DNA of 64,000 nt from assembly GCA_033558025.1 (NCBI GenBank), contig JAUCEF010000013.1:2039001-2103000 (forward strand). Reading direction: 5' to 3'. Below are positions 41,201 through 51,700 of the stretch, piece by piece; position 1 is the stretch's first letter, and every line of letters begins with the position of its first letter. Source of the stretch: Phytophthora sp. 'mugwort' (lineage: Eukaryota > Oomycota > Peronosporomycetes > Peronosporales > Peronosporaceae). A model generated the notes under the pieces. That model saw only the letters and a program-made list of their open reading frames with translations. It had not been told where the DNA came from and searched no databases. The translations under genes were made by a program, and so were the position numbers.

Positions 41201-41881
41201 CCGCGGCGCACTGGACCGCGCCAAGTCGACCACGGAGCTGCGCCTGAACCAGACGGTGCCCGAGTACACAGGCGCAGCTCTGCGACCGGACATCGTGCTG
41301 CGCAACGTGACCGCCAAGACGATGGTGATCGCCGACTTGGCGGTCACGTTTGAAGACCAGGCGGCCGGGGCCCGCCACTCCTCGCTGCAGTTCAGCCACG
41401 ACTACAAGACACTCAAGTACCAACCGATCGTGGCCGAATTGCGGCTCAAGGGGTGGCGGGTTAAGACCGCCGCCATCGTGTACGGGTCGCTGGGCTCGGT
41501 GCAGCCCAGCAACTTCAAGACCTACACGGAGCACCTGCAGCTCCACAAGCGCGAGTCTCGGCAGCTGGACATCCAGCTGTCGAGCCATTGCATTCGTGCC
41601 AGCCACCGCATCTGGGGCTGGCACTGCCGACGTCACCGCGAGCGCCAAGCAAGCGGACATTCCTCGCGAGCGTCGCGCGGGCCTGGGGGGACCCCGCGGC
41701 GCACATCGCAGGCAGAGGCACGGCGATAAGCTGGTCATCGACCGACAGGGCACTACCCAGGTAGGGAACCGCCCTTCAAGAACCCAGGAAGATACAAGCA
41801 CCCTCCCTTTAGTGACATGCATAGTTTAGCTTACATTTTTAGTTACGGAGAGGTTACTAACTGGTAAATAGGAACACATAT
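35300..41881 (+). mobile_element. Utopia-like non-LTR retrotransposon, full-length unit F3
   Basis: Carries the Glu variant of VxRGQ (GAG at 36291-36293), like F1 but unlike F2 and F4-F7. Confidence 0.88.
35379..41729 (+). CDS. Retrotransposon polyprotein of unit F3, intact
   Basis: 2,116 residues from ATG; the translation is the same as in F1, including VERGQ. Confidence 0.87.
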   Translation: MRLFWPIRERTPSTDSECSTASHSSLASDASFYSASSGDCSERLTDGYTRPGSGELGVRLHITAPVLGSPEPEIEPPDPPRAVPLLGTGGVSTAATSGTGSGPAAPIARQAATRAEASGAQDEASLAASTSRRFATAATSFEPPGHPMDGPGPQALAPTMGESLAAQASQGFSPLASPATMDVHDGGAAAGSPGAPRPPLDPGPGPTESQDAPLARPPARPPSFPPCDVARPGRATGRLPDRVVPGQALFVAPKSTPEAATGLHEPRADAADAPQPIFASPPPRTPRALLSPPGRAAGRLPDRVERGQALAAATARALGGSPGPSDISSDGEDALDVHAAAAQGPQPLASAGSPPGRAACVLPGQVVPSTPASPPPSPAAAAASPQVAAAAADDAAPPADRAAVERHVRAEPRQDQAPTARAHMAPKYGDEFSSDGRYDEETKGDNEDDECGEDAQVPGPPIYHPRPANGLEDPVLTVYAHNAAAFECALCAHIVRDLAALVVHRRTAHRGTRFVDHFHSGCTCGIGFKSRAAATKHAQACAQSAYAAEAAARDSPTTTTARARSLRGEEAPRPTKPLAAAVPVTATAASSDIAVADTAAQQSAMPPAAVQDGHRHVPPVRCPLSPPPEVRVGGKRRRLNSSSSCPAVDLDALMQDAEDDLMLELAADEDMPDASSAQPTARPTRWGPRHRAVGAAAIARLVTGEQTTAAPTARRPTPTAAPTQRTTRWGPSPRAIGAAAIARLEATAGTSPTAPPSSMSLESARAPSRTSTRWGPRPLVILTRAARRAPRPPSQLQEVAPLPAPVPPEAAETPVTVTMDVDSGSDDLQPWVLRFDGACRRNPGPGGAGAALFDPSGAVVWTCSHYMPRSSETNNTAEYTALLLGVQSALHHGASRLLIEGDSNLVLAQVRGSFGCTNGRLRGLRNRVRHALRRLAWHRLRHIDRKANGQADRLANRALDQRRTRMECGPHDGDMATCFAPTTAPTPNPAPPVARRLPDAHATVNAEAADMDVEAEIAARDGGEVFPTLPIGSNSAPTRQPRLRLRQLTDDEHDAAAAALETFTTSMASRITDADSWATGEGYIAAIPDRIRELLQPFATQSSPPRPDPTHTAGPPNQQPTRPQQDQQRRWRRRRPPRVTREQREHRLDEALDNMEAVQRATPDDQKAVRNARRRVGRIRSALALQRLRQEFAKDEAKCVEKIMKRTSAEAAMEEHPESCPIDREELHRYFTGTNTPRTNFNYDGDGGEEFRDALANSEAATAEATAFEEEITLDEVEDQLTRAAVTSSPGHDGIGYDVYRRFAAQLVPLLHAAYQFCWLHRRVPALWKVGIVRLIHKKGDPMQPANWRPICLQPTIYKLYSGLLARRLSRWLERNNLLPISQKGFRAFNGCHEHNFVATTLLDQTRRRHRRLYQVWYDLRNAFGSLPQDLMWRVLRDLGVNTGFTSRCQDIYQDSAFVVMNAAGGATDPVRQEVGVYQGCPLSPLLFIAALVPLLRRLEELEDVGVPLAEGVRPCATAYADDLKVFSDSAAGIRKCHGVVARFLKWTGLRANPAKCASLAVTTNARSNPTRDDSVRLELHGDIIATLSLQDSYRYLGVGDGFDHVRHRLQLEPKIQQIKREAVALMQSGLAAWQVVKALKTYVYPKVEYALRHLRPLQSQLQGFDRAVVRGLRHLLRLPQSATTEFFYTPTSGGGLGLQSLVEMHQALQVAHAWQMLHSKDPAIIAVAKAQVGQVARKRYRLHEEHWRGRDDELARLFLNSELAASPHAEVLRRNGDIGSLWVDVQRILLNNNLRLEDRDDADGQDTLGLRVPHHTKWLDHKSVLRHVKLHMKIRHQTRWKGMVDQGKTVRVHGGLGAKFVATGAGLSDAEHRFGIQARLNQVDTNSVLKRRRLRANHHCRDPACSSAETLPHVLNHCASNMDAIRQRHDDALEQIGSKIRGALDRAKSTTELRLNQTVPEYTGAALRPDIVLRNVTAKTMVIADLAVTFEDQAAGARHSSLQFSHDYKTLKYQPIVAELRLKGWRVKTAAIVYGSLGSVQPSNFKTYTEHLQLHKRESRQLDIQLSSHCIRASHRIWGWHCRRHRERQASGHSSRASRGPGGTPRRTSQAEARR

Positions 41882-42025
41882 TCTGTTCTAATCAGTGTGA
41901 AAACTGATTTTCGCTGTTTGTCAGCGAACTTTTTCACTCTCATTTTTGGAACTCCCGTCGTCGGCCGGCTTGCTGGGCGACGTCGGGGCGGTCTCCGGGG
42001 GCGTTCACCTTTCCCCCGCGAGGCC
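41882..42025 (+). pseudogene. U2 snRNA 3' fragment at the start of F4
   Basis: 144 bp equal to 3986-4129; lacks the 5' third of U2. Confidence 0.88.
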
Positions 42026-45000
42026 AACTACAACGCTTGCTTCTTTTTTACACTTCTCCTCGGCTGTCCATCGGTTGCCTTTTGTCCCCCTTGGCCAATC
42101 ACAGATGCGTCTGTTTTGGCCAATCAGGGAGCGCACCCCGTCTACGGACAGCGAGTGCTCCACGGCCAGTCACTCCAGCCTCGCCAGTGACGCGTCTTTC
42201 TACAGCGCGTCATCCGGCGACTGTTCGGAGCGGCTGACTGATGGGTACACCAGACCCGGCTCTGGCGAGCTAGGGGTTCGGTTACACATTACCGCCCCCG
42301 TTTTGGGCTCGCCTGAGCCGGAAATCGAGCCGCCGGACCCTCCACGCGCGGTGCCACTGCTCGGCACCGGCGGCGTTTCAACTGCTGCAACTTCGGGCAC
42401 GGGTTCAGGACCCGCAGCGCCCATTGCACGCCAAGCCGCGACGCGGGCCGAGGCCTCTGGGGCCCAAGATGAAGCCAGCCTCGCGGCTTCAACGTCGCGT
42501 CGTTTCGCGACGGCGGCGACCAGCTTCGAGCCCCCGGGCCATCCCATGGACGGGCCTGGGCCCCAAGCACTTGCCCCCACTATGGGAGAATCCCTGGCCG
42601 CTCAGGCCTCGCAGGGGTTCTCGCCGCTCGCCTCGCCCGCCACCATGGACGTCCACGATGGCGGCGCTGCCGCTGGCTCTCCTGGAGCCCCAAGACCTCC
42701 GTTGGACCCCGGCCCGGGTCCTACGGAGAGCCAAGACGCTCCTCTCGCTCGTCCGCCTGCCAGGCCCCCCTCGTTTCCCCCCTGCGATGTGGCACGACCC
42801 GGCAGGGCGACCGGCAGGCTGCCCGATCGGGTCGTGCCGGGGCAAGCACTCTTCGTCGCCCCCAAGTCCACGCCGGAGGCTGCCACCGGCCTCCACGAGC
42901 CCCGAGCCGACGCTGCCGACGCCCCCCAGCCCATCTTCGCCTCTCCGCCGCCCAGGACCCCCCGCGCTTTGCTGTCCCCACCCGGCAGGGCGGCAGGCAG
43001 GCTGCCCGACCGGGTAGCGCGGGGACAGGCACTTGCAGCCGCCACGGCGCGTGCCCTGGGCGGCTCCCCCGGCCCCAGCGACATCTCCAGCGACGGCGAG
43101 GACGCGCTGGATGTCCACGCCGCCGCTGCCCAAGGCCCACAACCCCTCGCGAGTGCTGGATCCCCACCCGGCAGGGCGGCTTGCGTGCTGCCCGGCCAGG
43201 TCGTGCCCAGCACTCCGGCAAGCCCTCCCCCATCCCCAGCTGCGGCTGCTGCTTCCCCCCAAGTAGCCGCAGCCGCAGCTGACGATGCAGCACCCCCTGC
43301 TGACCGCGCTGCCGTGGAGCGCCACGTGCGCGCCGAGCCACGACAAGACCAAGCACCTACGGCTCGCGCGCATATGGCGCCCAAGTACGGCGACGAGTTC
43401 AGCAGCGACGGACGCTACGACGAGGAGACCAAGGGCGACAACGAAGATGACGAGTGCGGCGAGGACGCTCAAGTACCGGGACCTCCGATCTACCACCCTC
43501 GGCCGGCCAACGGCCTCGAGGACCCGGTGCTGACGGTGTACGCGCACAACGCTGCTGCTTTCGAGTGCGCGTTGTGCGCGCACATCGTCCGCGATCTTGC
43601 GGCGCTCGTCGTCCATCGACGCACAGCGCATCGTGGCACCCGCTTCGTGGACCACTTCCACAGCGGGTGCACGTGCGGCATCGGCTTCAAGTCGCGTGCA
43701 GCAGCGACGAAGCATGCCCAGGCTTGCGCGCAGAGCGCCTACGCGGCCGAAGCTGCTGCACGCGACTCCCCAACGACGACTACAGCTCGTGCTCGTTCCC
43801 TCCGCGGCGAGGAGGCCCCAAGACCTACCAAGCCCCTCGCCGCGGCGGTGCCTGTCACTGCGACAGCCGCATCAAGCGACATCGCGGTGGCAGACACCGC
43901 CGCCCAACAGAGCGCCATGCCTCCCGCTGCTGTTCAAGACGGGCACCGACACGTCCCCCCCGTGCGGTGCCCACTGTCTCCGCCCCCCGAAGTTCGTGTC
44001 GGTGGCAAGCGCCGCCGACTCAACAGCTCGAGCTCGTGCCCTGCGGTCGACCTGGACGCCCTGATGCAGGACGCCGAGGACGACCTGATGCTCGAGCTCG
44101 CAGCGGACGAGGACATGCCGGACGCCTCTTCTGCCCAGCCTACGGCCAGACCCACGCGATGGGGGCCACGACACAGAGCCGTCGGAGCAGCGGCCATCGC
44201 TCGGCTGGTGACCGGCGAGCAAACGACTGCTGCCCCGACAGCTCGACGACCTACACCGACAGCAGCTCCGACTCAGCGAACCACGAGATGGGGCCCAAGC
44301 CCACGCGCAATCGGAGCTGCTGCCATCGCGAGACTGGAGGCCACCGCCGGCACCTCGCCCACAGCGCCTCCCAGCAGCATGTCGCTCGAGTCAGCGAGGG
44401 CCCCAAGCCGGACTTCGACTCGGTGGGGCCCACGCCCACTAGTGATACTGACCCGAGCGGCACGCCGAGCACCAAGACCGCCAAGCCAGCTCCAAGAGGT
44501 GGCACCACTGCCAGCACCGGTGCCACCCGAAGCTGCTGAAACTCCGGTCACGGTCACGATGGACGTTGACAGCGGCTCGGACGACCTCCAGCCGTGGGTA
44601 CTGCGCTTCGACGGCGCCTGCCGCCGTAACCCAGGCCCGGGCGGCGCCGGTGCAGCACTCTTCGACCCAAGTGGCGCTGTGGTGTGGACGTGCTCGCACT
44701 ACATGCCGAGAAGCAGCGAGACGAACAACACCGCCGAATACACGGCGCTGCTGCTCGGCGTGCAGAGCGCGCTACACCACGGCGCCTCCCGACTGCTGAT
44801 CGAGGGCGACAGCAACCTGGTGTTGGCGCAAGTGCGGGGCTCCTTCGGGTGCACCAATGGACGGCTCCGAGGGCTGCGGAACCGAGTTCGACACGCGCTG
44901 CGACGACTTGCTTGGCACAGGCTGCGGCACATTGATCGCAAAGCCAACGGCCAAGCTGACCGCCTGGCCAACAGGGCACTGGACCAACGCCGGACGCGCA

Positions 45001-48000
45001 TGGAGTGTGGCCCCCACGACGGCGACATGGCGACATGCTTCGCCCCGACGACAGCGCCCACGCCGAACCCAGCACCTCCGGTGGCTAGACGACTTCCCGA
45101 TGCCCACGCCACCGTCAATGCAGAAGCCGCTGACATGGACGTCGAAGCCGAAATTGCTGCGCGTGATGGGGGCGAGGTGTTCCCCACTCTGCCTATTGGC
45201 TCCAACTCGGCCCCCACGCGGCAACCTCGACTTCGACTGCGGCAGCTGACGGACGATGAGCATGACGCGGCAGCAGCGGCTCTGGAGACCTTCACCACGA
45301 GCATGGCTAGCCGGATCACAGATGCGGATAGTTGGGCGACGGGAGAAGGATACATCGCCGCCATCCCCGACCGCATCCGCGAGCTGCTGCAGCCTTTTGC
45401 GACGCAGTCGTCGCCACCTCGACCGGATCCAACCCACACAGCTGGACCACCGAACCAGCAGCCGACCCGACCACAACAAGATCAACAGCGTCGATGGAGG
45501 CGTCGGCGACCACCACGAGTCACACGGGAACAGCGCGAGCACCGCCTCGACGAGGCCCTCGACAACATGGAGGCGGTGCAACGCGCGACACCCGATGACC
45601 AGAAGGCCGTCCGCAACGCTCGCCGCCGAGTGGGCCGCATCCGCTCAGCGTTGGCTCTGCAGCGGCTCCGCCAGGAATTCGCCAAGGACGAGGCCAAGTG
45701 TGTGGAAAAGATCATGAAGCGAACGTCGGCGGAAGCGGCGATGGAGGAGCACCCCGAGTCCTGCCCGATCGACCGCGAGGAACTCCACCGCTACTTCACT
45801 GGCACCAACACGCCACGGACCAACTTCAACTATGATGGTGATGGCGGTGAGGAATTTCGGGATGCCCTGGCCAATTCTGAAGCGGCGACAGCAGAGGCGA
45901 CCGCGTTTGAGGAGGAGATCACGCTGGACGAAGTGGAAGATCAGCTCACGCGCGCGGCGGTTACATCCAGCCCTGGCCATGACGGTATCGGCTACGACGT
46001 CTACCGTCGCTTCGCTGCCCAACTTGTGCCCCTCCTTCACGCCGCGTACCAGTTTTGCTGGCTGCATCGGCGCGTGCCCGCCTTGTGGAAGGTGGGCATC
46101 GTACGTCTCATCCACAAGAAGGGCGACCCGATGCAGCCGGCCAACTGGAGGCCGATCTGCCTTCAGCCCACTATCTACAAGCTGTACAGCGGGCTGTTGG
46201 CACGTCGGCTGTCGCGCTGGCTAGAGAGGAACAACCTGCTGCCGATCTCGCAGAAGGGGTTCAGGGCCTTCAATGGTTGCCACGAACACAACTTCGTGGC
46301 AACCACGCTCCTGGACCAGACCCGCCGCCGCCACCGAAGGCTGTACCAAGTGTGGTACGACCTTCGGAACGCCTTCGGGTCGCTGCCACAGGACTTGATG
46401 TGGCGGGTGCTCCGCGACCTCGGTGTCAACACTGGCTTCACTTCGCGCTGCCAAGACATTTACCAAGACTCGGCCTTCGTGGTGATGAACGCCGCTGGAG
46501 GAGCGACGGACCCGGTGCGCCAGGAGGTGGGGGTCTACCAAGGCTGCCCACTCAGCCCCCTCCTGTTTATTGCAGCACTCGTGCCGCTCCTACGCCGCCT
46601 GGAGGAGCTCGAGGACGTTGGCGTGCCGTTGGCCGAGGGTGTACGACCTTGCGCCACGGCATACGCCGACGACCTGAAGGTCTTCAGCGACAGCGCCGCC
46701 GGCATTCGGAAGTGCCACGGCGTTGTCGCTCGCTTCCTCAAGTGGACCGGGCTGCGCGCGAACCCAGCCAAATGTGCCAGCCTGGCGGTGACAACCAACG
46801 CGCGCAGCAACCCGACCCGAGACGACAGCGTGCGCCTGGAGCTCCACGGCGACATCATCGCCACCCTCAGCCTCCAAGACAGCTATCGGTACCTGGGGGT
46901 GGGCGATGGCTTCGACCACGTGCGGCACCGCCTCCAGCTTGAGCCCAAGATCCAGCAGATCAAGCGGGAGGCGGTGGCGCTGATGCAGTCGGGACTGGCG
47001 GCGTGGCAGGTGGTGAAGGCTCTCAAGACGTACGTGTACCCCAAGGTGGAGTATGCGCTTCGCCACCTGCGACCGCTCCAGTCCCAGCTACAAGGCTTCG
47101 ACCGCGCCGTGGTCCGTGGGTTGCGGCATCTGCTGCGTCTACCCCAGTCCGCCACCACCGAGTTCTTCTACACGCCGACATCAGGTGGCGGGCTGGGCCT
47201 GCAGTCGCTGGTGGAGATGCACCAAGCGCTGCAGGTGGCTCACGCGTGGCAGATGCTGCACTCCAAGGACCCGGCGATCATCGCAGTGGCAAAGGCGCAG
47301 GTGGGGCAGGTAGCGCGCAAGCGTTACCGCCTACACGAGGAGCACTGGCGTGGGCGTGACGACGAGCTCGCTCGCCTGTTCTTGAACTCCGAGCTCGCCG
47401 CCTCGCCCCACGCAGAGGTGCTCCGCCGCAACGGTGACATCGGCTCGCTGTGGGTGGATGTCCAGCGCATCCTGCTGAACAACAACCTGCGCCTCGAGGA
47501 CCGCGACGACGCGGACGGCCAGGACACGCTCGGCCTTCGCGTGCCGCACCACACCAAGTGGCTCGACCACAAGTCGGTGTTGCGGCACGTGAAGTTGCAC
47601 ATGAAGATCCGCCACCAGACCCGGTGGAAGGGGATGGTGGACCAAGGCAAGACAGTGCGTGTCCACGGCGGCCTCGGCGCGAAGTTCGTGGCGACGGGGG
47701 CGGGCCTGTCGGATGCGGAGCACAGGTTCGGCATCCAGGCCCGCCTCAACCAAGTCGACACCAACTCGGTGCTCAAGCGCAGGCGCCTTCGGGCCAACCA
47801 CCACTGCCGCGATCCGGCCTGCTCCTCGGCGGAGACGCTGCCCCATGTTCTTAACCACTGCGCGTCCAACATGGACGCCATCAGGCAGCGTCACGACGAC
47901 GCCTTGGAGCAGATCGGGTCCAAGATCCGCGGCGCACTGGACCGCGCCAAGTCGACCACGGAGCTGCGCCTGAACCAGACGGTGCCCGAGTACACAGGCG

Positions 48001-48607
48001 CAGCTCTGCGACCGGACATCGTGCTGCGCAACGTGACCGCCAAGACGATGGTGATCGCCGACTTGGCGGTCACGTTTGAAGACCAGGCGGCCGGGGCCCG
48101 CCACTCCTCGCTGCAGTTCAGCCACGACTACAAGACACTCAAGTACCAACCGATCGTGGCCGAATTGCGGCTCAAGGGGTGGCGGGTTAAGACCGCCGCC
48201 ATCGTGTACGGGTCGCTGGGCTCGGTGCAGCCCAGCAACTTCAAGACCTACACGGAGCACCTGCAGCTCCACAAGCGCGAGTCTCGGCAGCTGGACATCC
48301 AGCTGTCGAGCCATTGCATTCGTGCCAGCCACCGCATCTGGGGCTGGCACTGCCGACGTCACCGCGAGCGCCAAGCAAGCGGACATTCCTCGCGAGCGTC
48401 GCGCGGGCCTGGGGGGACCCCGCGGCGCACATCGCAGGCAGAGGCACGGCGATAAGCTGGTCATCGACCGACAGGGCACTACCCAGGTAGGGAACCGCCC
48501 TTCAAGAACCCAGGAAGATACAAGCACCCTCCCTTTAGTGACATGCATAGTTTAGCTTACATTTTTAGTTACGGAGAGGTTACTAACTGGTAAATAGGAA
48601 CACATAT
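42026..48607 (+). mobile_element. Utopia-like non-LTR retrotransposon, full-length unit F4
   Basis: Ala variant of VxRGQ, as in F2. Confidence 0.88.
42105..48455 (+). CDS. Retrotransposon polyprotein of unit F4, intact
   Basis: 2,116 residues from ATG; the translation is the same as in F2. Confidence 0.87.
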   Translation: MRLFWPIRERTPSTDSECSTASHSSLASDASFYSASSGDCSERLTDGYTRPGSGELGVRLHITAPVLGSPEPEIEPPDPPRAVPLLGTGGVSTAATSGTGSGPAAPIARQAATRAEASGAQDEASLAASTSRRFATAATSFEPPGHPMDGPGPQALAPTMGESLAAQASQGFSPLASPATMDVHDGGAAAGSPGAPRPPLDPGPGPTESQDAPLARPPARPPSFPPCDVARPGRATGRLPDRVVPGQALFVAPKSTPEAATGLHEPRADAADAPQPIFASPPPRTPRALLSPPGRAAGRLPDRVARGQALAAATARALGGSPGPSDISSDGEDALDVHAAAAQGPQPLASAGSPPGRAACVLPGQVVPSTPASPPPSPAAAAASPQVAAAAADDAAPPADRAAVERHVRAEPRQDQAPTARAHMAPKYGDEFSSDGRYDEETKGDNEDDECGEDAQVPGPPIYHPRPANGLEDPVLTVYAHNAAAFECALCAHIVRDLAALVVHRRTAHRGTRFVDHFHSGCTCGIGFKSRAAATKHAQACAQSAYAAEAAARDSPTTTTARARSLRGEEAPRPTKPLAAAVPVTATAASSDIAVADTAAQQSAMPPAAVQDGHRHVPPVRCPLSPPPEVRVGGKRRRLNSSSSCPAVDLDALMQDAEDDLMLELAADEDMPDASSAQPTARPTRWGPRHRAVGAAAIARLVTGEQTTAAPTARRPTPTAAPTQRTTRWGPSPRAIGAAAIARLEATAGTSPTAPPSSMSLESARAPSRTSTRWGPRPLVILTRAARRAPRPPSQLQEVAPLPAPVPPEAAETPVTVTMDVDSGSDDLQPWVLRFDGACRRNPGPGGAGAALFDPSGAVVWTCSHYMPRSSETNNTAEYTALLLGVQSALHHGASRLLIEGDSNLVLAQVRGSFGCTNGRLRGLRNRVRHALRRLAWHRLRHIDRKANGQADRLANRALDQRRTRMECGPHDGDMATCFAPTTAPTPNPAPPVARRLPDAHATVNAEAADMDVEAEIAARDGGEVFPTLPIGSNSAPTRQPRLRLRQLTDDEHDAAAAALETFTTSMASRITDADSWATGEGYIAAIPDRIRELLQPFATQSSPPRPDPTHTAGPPNQQPTRPQQDQQRRWRRRRPPRVTREQREHRLDEALDNMEAVQRATPDDQKAVRNARRRVGRIRSALALQRLRQEFAKDEAKCVEKIMKRTSAEAAMEEHPESCPIDREELHRYFTGTNTPRTNFNYDGDGGEEFRDALANSEAATAEATAFEEEITLDEVEDQLTRAAVTSSPGHDGIGYDVYRRFAAQLVPLLHAAYQFCWLHRRVPALWKVGIVRLIHKKGDPMQPANWRPICLQPTIYKLYSGLLARRLSRWLERNNLLPISQKGFRAFNGCHEHNFVATTLLDQTRRRHRRLYQVWYDLRNAFGSLPQDLMWRVLRDLGVNTGFTSRCQDIYQDSAFVVMNAAGGATDPVRQEVGVYQGCPLSPLLFIAALVPLLRRLEELEDVGVPLAEGVRPCATAYADDLKVFSDSAAGIRKCHGVVARFLKWTGLRANPAKCASLAVTTNARSNPTRDDSVRLELHGDIIATLSLQDSYRYLGVGDGFDHVRHRLQLEPKIQQIKREAVALMQSGLAAWQVVKALKTYVYPKVEYALRHLRPLQSQLQGFDRAVVRGLRHLLRLPQSATTEFFYTPTSGGGLGLQSLVEMHQALQVAHAWQMLHSKDPAIIAVAKAQVGQVARKRYRLHEEHWRGRDDELARLFLNSELAASPHAEVLRRNGDIGSLWVDVQRILLNNNLRLEDRDDADGQDTLGLRVPHHTKWLDHKSVLRHVKLHMKIRHQTRWKGMVDQGKTVRVHGGLGAKFVATGAGLSDAEHRFGIQARLNQVDTNSVLKRRRLRANHHCRDPACSSAETLPHVLNHCASNMDAIRQRHDDALEQIGSKIRGALDRAKSTTELRLNQTVPEYTGAALRPDIVLRNVTAKTMVIADLAVTFEDQAAGARHSSLQFSHDYKTLKYQPIVAELRLKGWRVKTAAIVYGSLGSVQPSNFKTYTEHLQLHKRESRQLDIQLSSHCIRASHRIWGWHCRRHRERQASGHSSRASRGPGGTPRRTSQAEARR

Positions 48608-48751
48608 TCTGTTCTAATCAGTGTGAAAACTGATTTTCGCTGTTTGTCAGCGAACTTTTTCACTCTCATTTTTGGAACTCCCGTCGTCGGCCGGCTTGCT
48701 GGGCGACGTCGGGGCGGTCTCCGGGGGCGTTCACCTTTCCCCCGCGAGGCC
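48608..48751 (+). pseudogene. U2 snRNA 3' fragment at the start of F5
   Basis: 144 bp equal to 3986-4129; lacks the 5' third of U2. Confidence 0.88.
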
Positions 48752-51700
48752 AACTACAACGCTTGCTTCTTTTTTACACTTCTCCTCGGCTGTCCATCGG
48801 TTGCCTTTTGTCCCCCTTGGCCAATCACAGATGCGTCTGTTTTGGCCAATCAGGGAGCGCACCCCGTCTACGGACAGCGAGTGCTCCACGGCCAGTCACT
48901 CCAGCCTCGCCAGTGACGCGTCTTTCTACAGCGCGTCATCCGGCGACTGTTCGGAGCGGCTGACTGATGGGTACACCAGACCCGGCTCTGGCGAGCTAGG
49001 GGTTCGGTTACACATTACCGCCCCCGTTTTGGGCTCGCCTGAGCCGGAAATCGAGCCGCCGGACCCTCCACGCGCGGTGCCACTGCTCGGCACCGGCGGC
49101 GTTTCAACTGCTGCAACTTCGGGCACGGGTTCAGGACCCGCAGCGCCCATTGCACGCCAAGCCGCGACGCGGGCCGAGGCCTCTGGGGCCCAAGATGAAG
49201 CCAGCCTCGCGGCTTCAACGTCGCGTCGTTTCGCGACGGCGGCGACCAGCTTCGAGCCCCCGGGCCATCCCATGGACGGGCCTGGGCCCCAAGCACTTGC
49301 CCCCACTATGGGAGAATCCCTGGCCGCTCAGGCCTCGCAGGGGTTCTCGCCGCTCGCCTCGCCCGCCACCATGGACGTCCACGATGGCGGCGCTGCCGCT
49401 GGCTCTCCTGGAGCCCCAAGACCTCCGTTGGACCCCGGCCCGGGTCCTACGGAGAGCCAAGACGCTCCTCTCGCTCGTCCGCCTGCCAGGCCCCCCTCGT
49501 TTCCCCCCTGCGATGTGGCACGACCCGGCAGGGCGACCGGCAGGCTGCCCGATCGGGTCGTGCCGGGGCAAGCACTCTTCGTCGCCCCCAAGTCCACGCC
49601 GGAGGCTGCCACCGGCCTCCACGAGCCCCGAGCCGACGCTGCCGACGCCCCCCAGCCCATCTTCGCCTCTCCGCCGCCCAGGACCCCCCGCGCTTTGCTG
49701 TCCCCACCCGGCAGGGCGGCAGGCAGGCTGCCCGACCGGGTAGCGCGGGGACAGGCACTTGCAGCCGCCACGGCGCGTGCCCTGGGCGGCTCCCCCGGCC
49801 CCAGCGACATCTCCAGCGACGGCGAGGACGCGCTGGATGTCCACGCCGCCGCTGCCCAAGGCCCACAACCCCTCGCGAGTGCTGGATCCCCACCCGGCAG
49901 GGCGGCTTGCGTGCTGCCCGGCCAGGTCGTGCCCAGCACTCCGGCAAGCCCTCCCCCATCCCCAGCTGCGGCTGCTGCTTCCCCCCAAGTAGCCGCAGCC
50001 GCAGCTGACGATGCAGCACCCCCTGCTGACCGCGCTGCCGTGGAGCGCCACGTGCGCGCCGAGCCACGACAAGACCAAGCACCTACGGCTCGCGCGCATA
50101 TGGCGCCCAAGTACGGCGACGAGTTCAGCAGCGACGGACGCTACGACGAGGAGACCAAGGGCGACAACGAAGATGACGAGTGCGGCGAGGACGCTCAAGT
50201 ACCGGGACCTCCGATCTACCACCCTCGGCCGGCCAACGGCCTCGAGGACCCGGTGCTGACGGTGTACGCGCACAACGCTGCTGCTTTCGAGTGCGCGTTG
50301 TGCGCGCACATCGTCCGCGATCTTGCGGCGCTCGTCGTCCATCGACGCACAGCGCATCGTGGCACCCGCTTCGTGGACCACTTCCACAGCGGGTGCACGT
50401 GCGGCATCGGCTTCAAGTCGCGTGCAGCAGCGACGAAGCATGCCCAGGCTTGCGCGCAGAGCGCCTACGCGGCCGAAGCTGCTGCACGCGACTCCCCAAC
50501 GACGACTACAGCTCGTGCTCGTTCCCTCCGCGGCGAGGAGGCCCCAAGACCTACCAAGCCCCTCGCCGCGGCGGTGCCTGTCACTGCGACAGCCGCATCA
50601 AGCGACATCGCGGTGGCAGACACCGCCGCCCAACAGAGCGCCATGCCTCCCGCTGCTGTTCAAGACGGGCACCGACACGTCCCCCCCGTGCGGTGCCCAC
50701 TGTCTCCGCCCCCCGAAGTTCGTGTCGGTGGCAAGCGCCGCCGACTCAACAGCTCGAGCTCGTGCCCTGCGGTCGACCTGGACGCCCTGATGCAGGACGC
50801 CGAGGACGACCTGATGCTCGAGCTCGCAGCGGACGAGGACATGCCGGACGCCTCTTCTGCCCAGCCTACGGCCAGACCCACGCGATGGGGGCCACGACAC
50901 AGAGCCGTCGGAGCAGCGGCCATCGCTCGGCTGGTGACCGGCGAGCAAACGACTGCTGCCCCGACAGCTCGACGACCTACACCGACAGCAGCTCCGACTC
51001 AGCGAACCACGAGATGGGGCCCAAGCCCACGCGCAATCGGAGCTGCTGCCATCGCGAGACTGGAGGCCACCGCCGGCACCTCGCCCACAGCGCCTCCCAG
51101 CAGCATGTCGCTCGAGTCAGCGAGGGCCCCAAGCCGGACTTCGACTCGGTGGGGCCCACGCCCACTAGTGATACTGACCCGAGCGGCACGCCGAGCACCA
51201 AGACCGCCAAGCCAGCTCCAAGAGGTGGCACCACTGCCAGCACCGGTGCCACCCGAAGCTGCTGAAACTCCGGTCACGGTCACGATGGACGTTGACAGCG
51301 GCTCGGACGACCTCCAGCCGTGGGTACTGCGCTTCGACGGCGCCTGCCGCCGTAACCCAGGCCCGGGCGGCGCCGGTGCAGCACTCTTCGACCCAAGTGG
51401 CGCTGTGGTGTGGACGTGCTCGCACTACATGCCGAGAAGCAGCGAGACGAACAACACCGCCGAATACACGGCGCTGCTGCTCGGCGTGCAGAGCGCGCTA
51501 CACCACGGCGCCTCCCGACTGCTGATCGAGGGCGACAGCAACCTGGTGTTGGCGCAAGTGCGGGGCTCCTTCGGGTGCACCAATGGACGGCTCCGAGGGC
51601 TGCGGAACCGAGTTCGACACGCGCTGCGACGACTTGCTTGGCACAGGCTGCGGCACATTGATCGCAAAGCCAACGGCCAAGCTGACCGCCTGGCCAACAG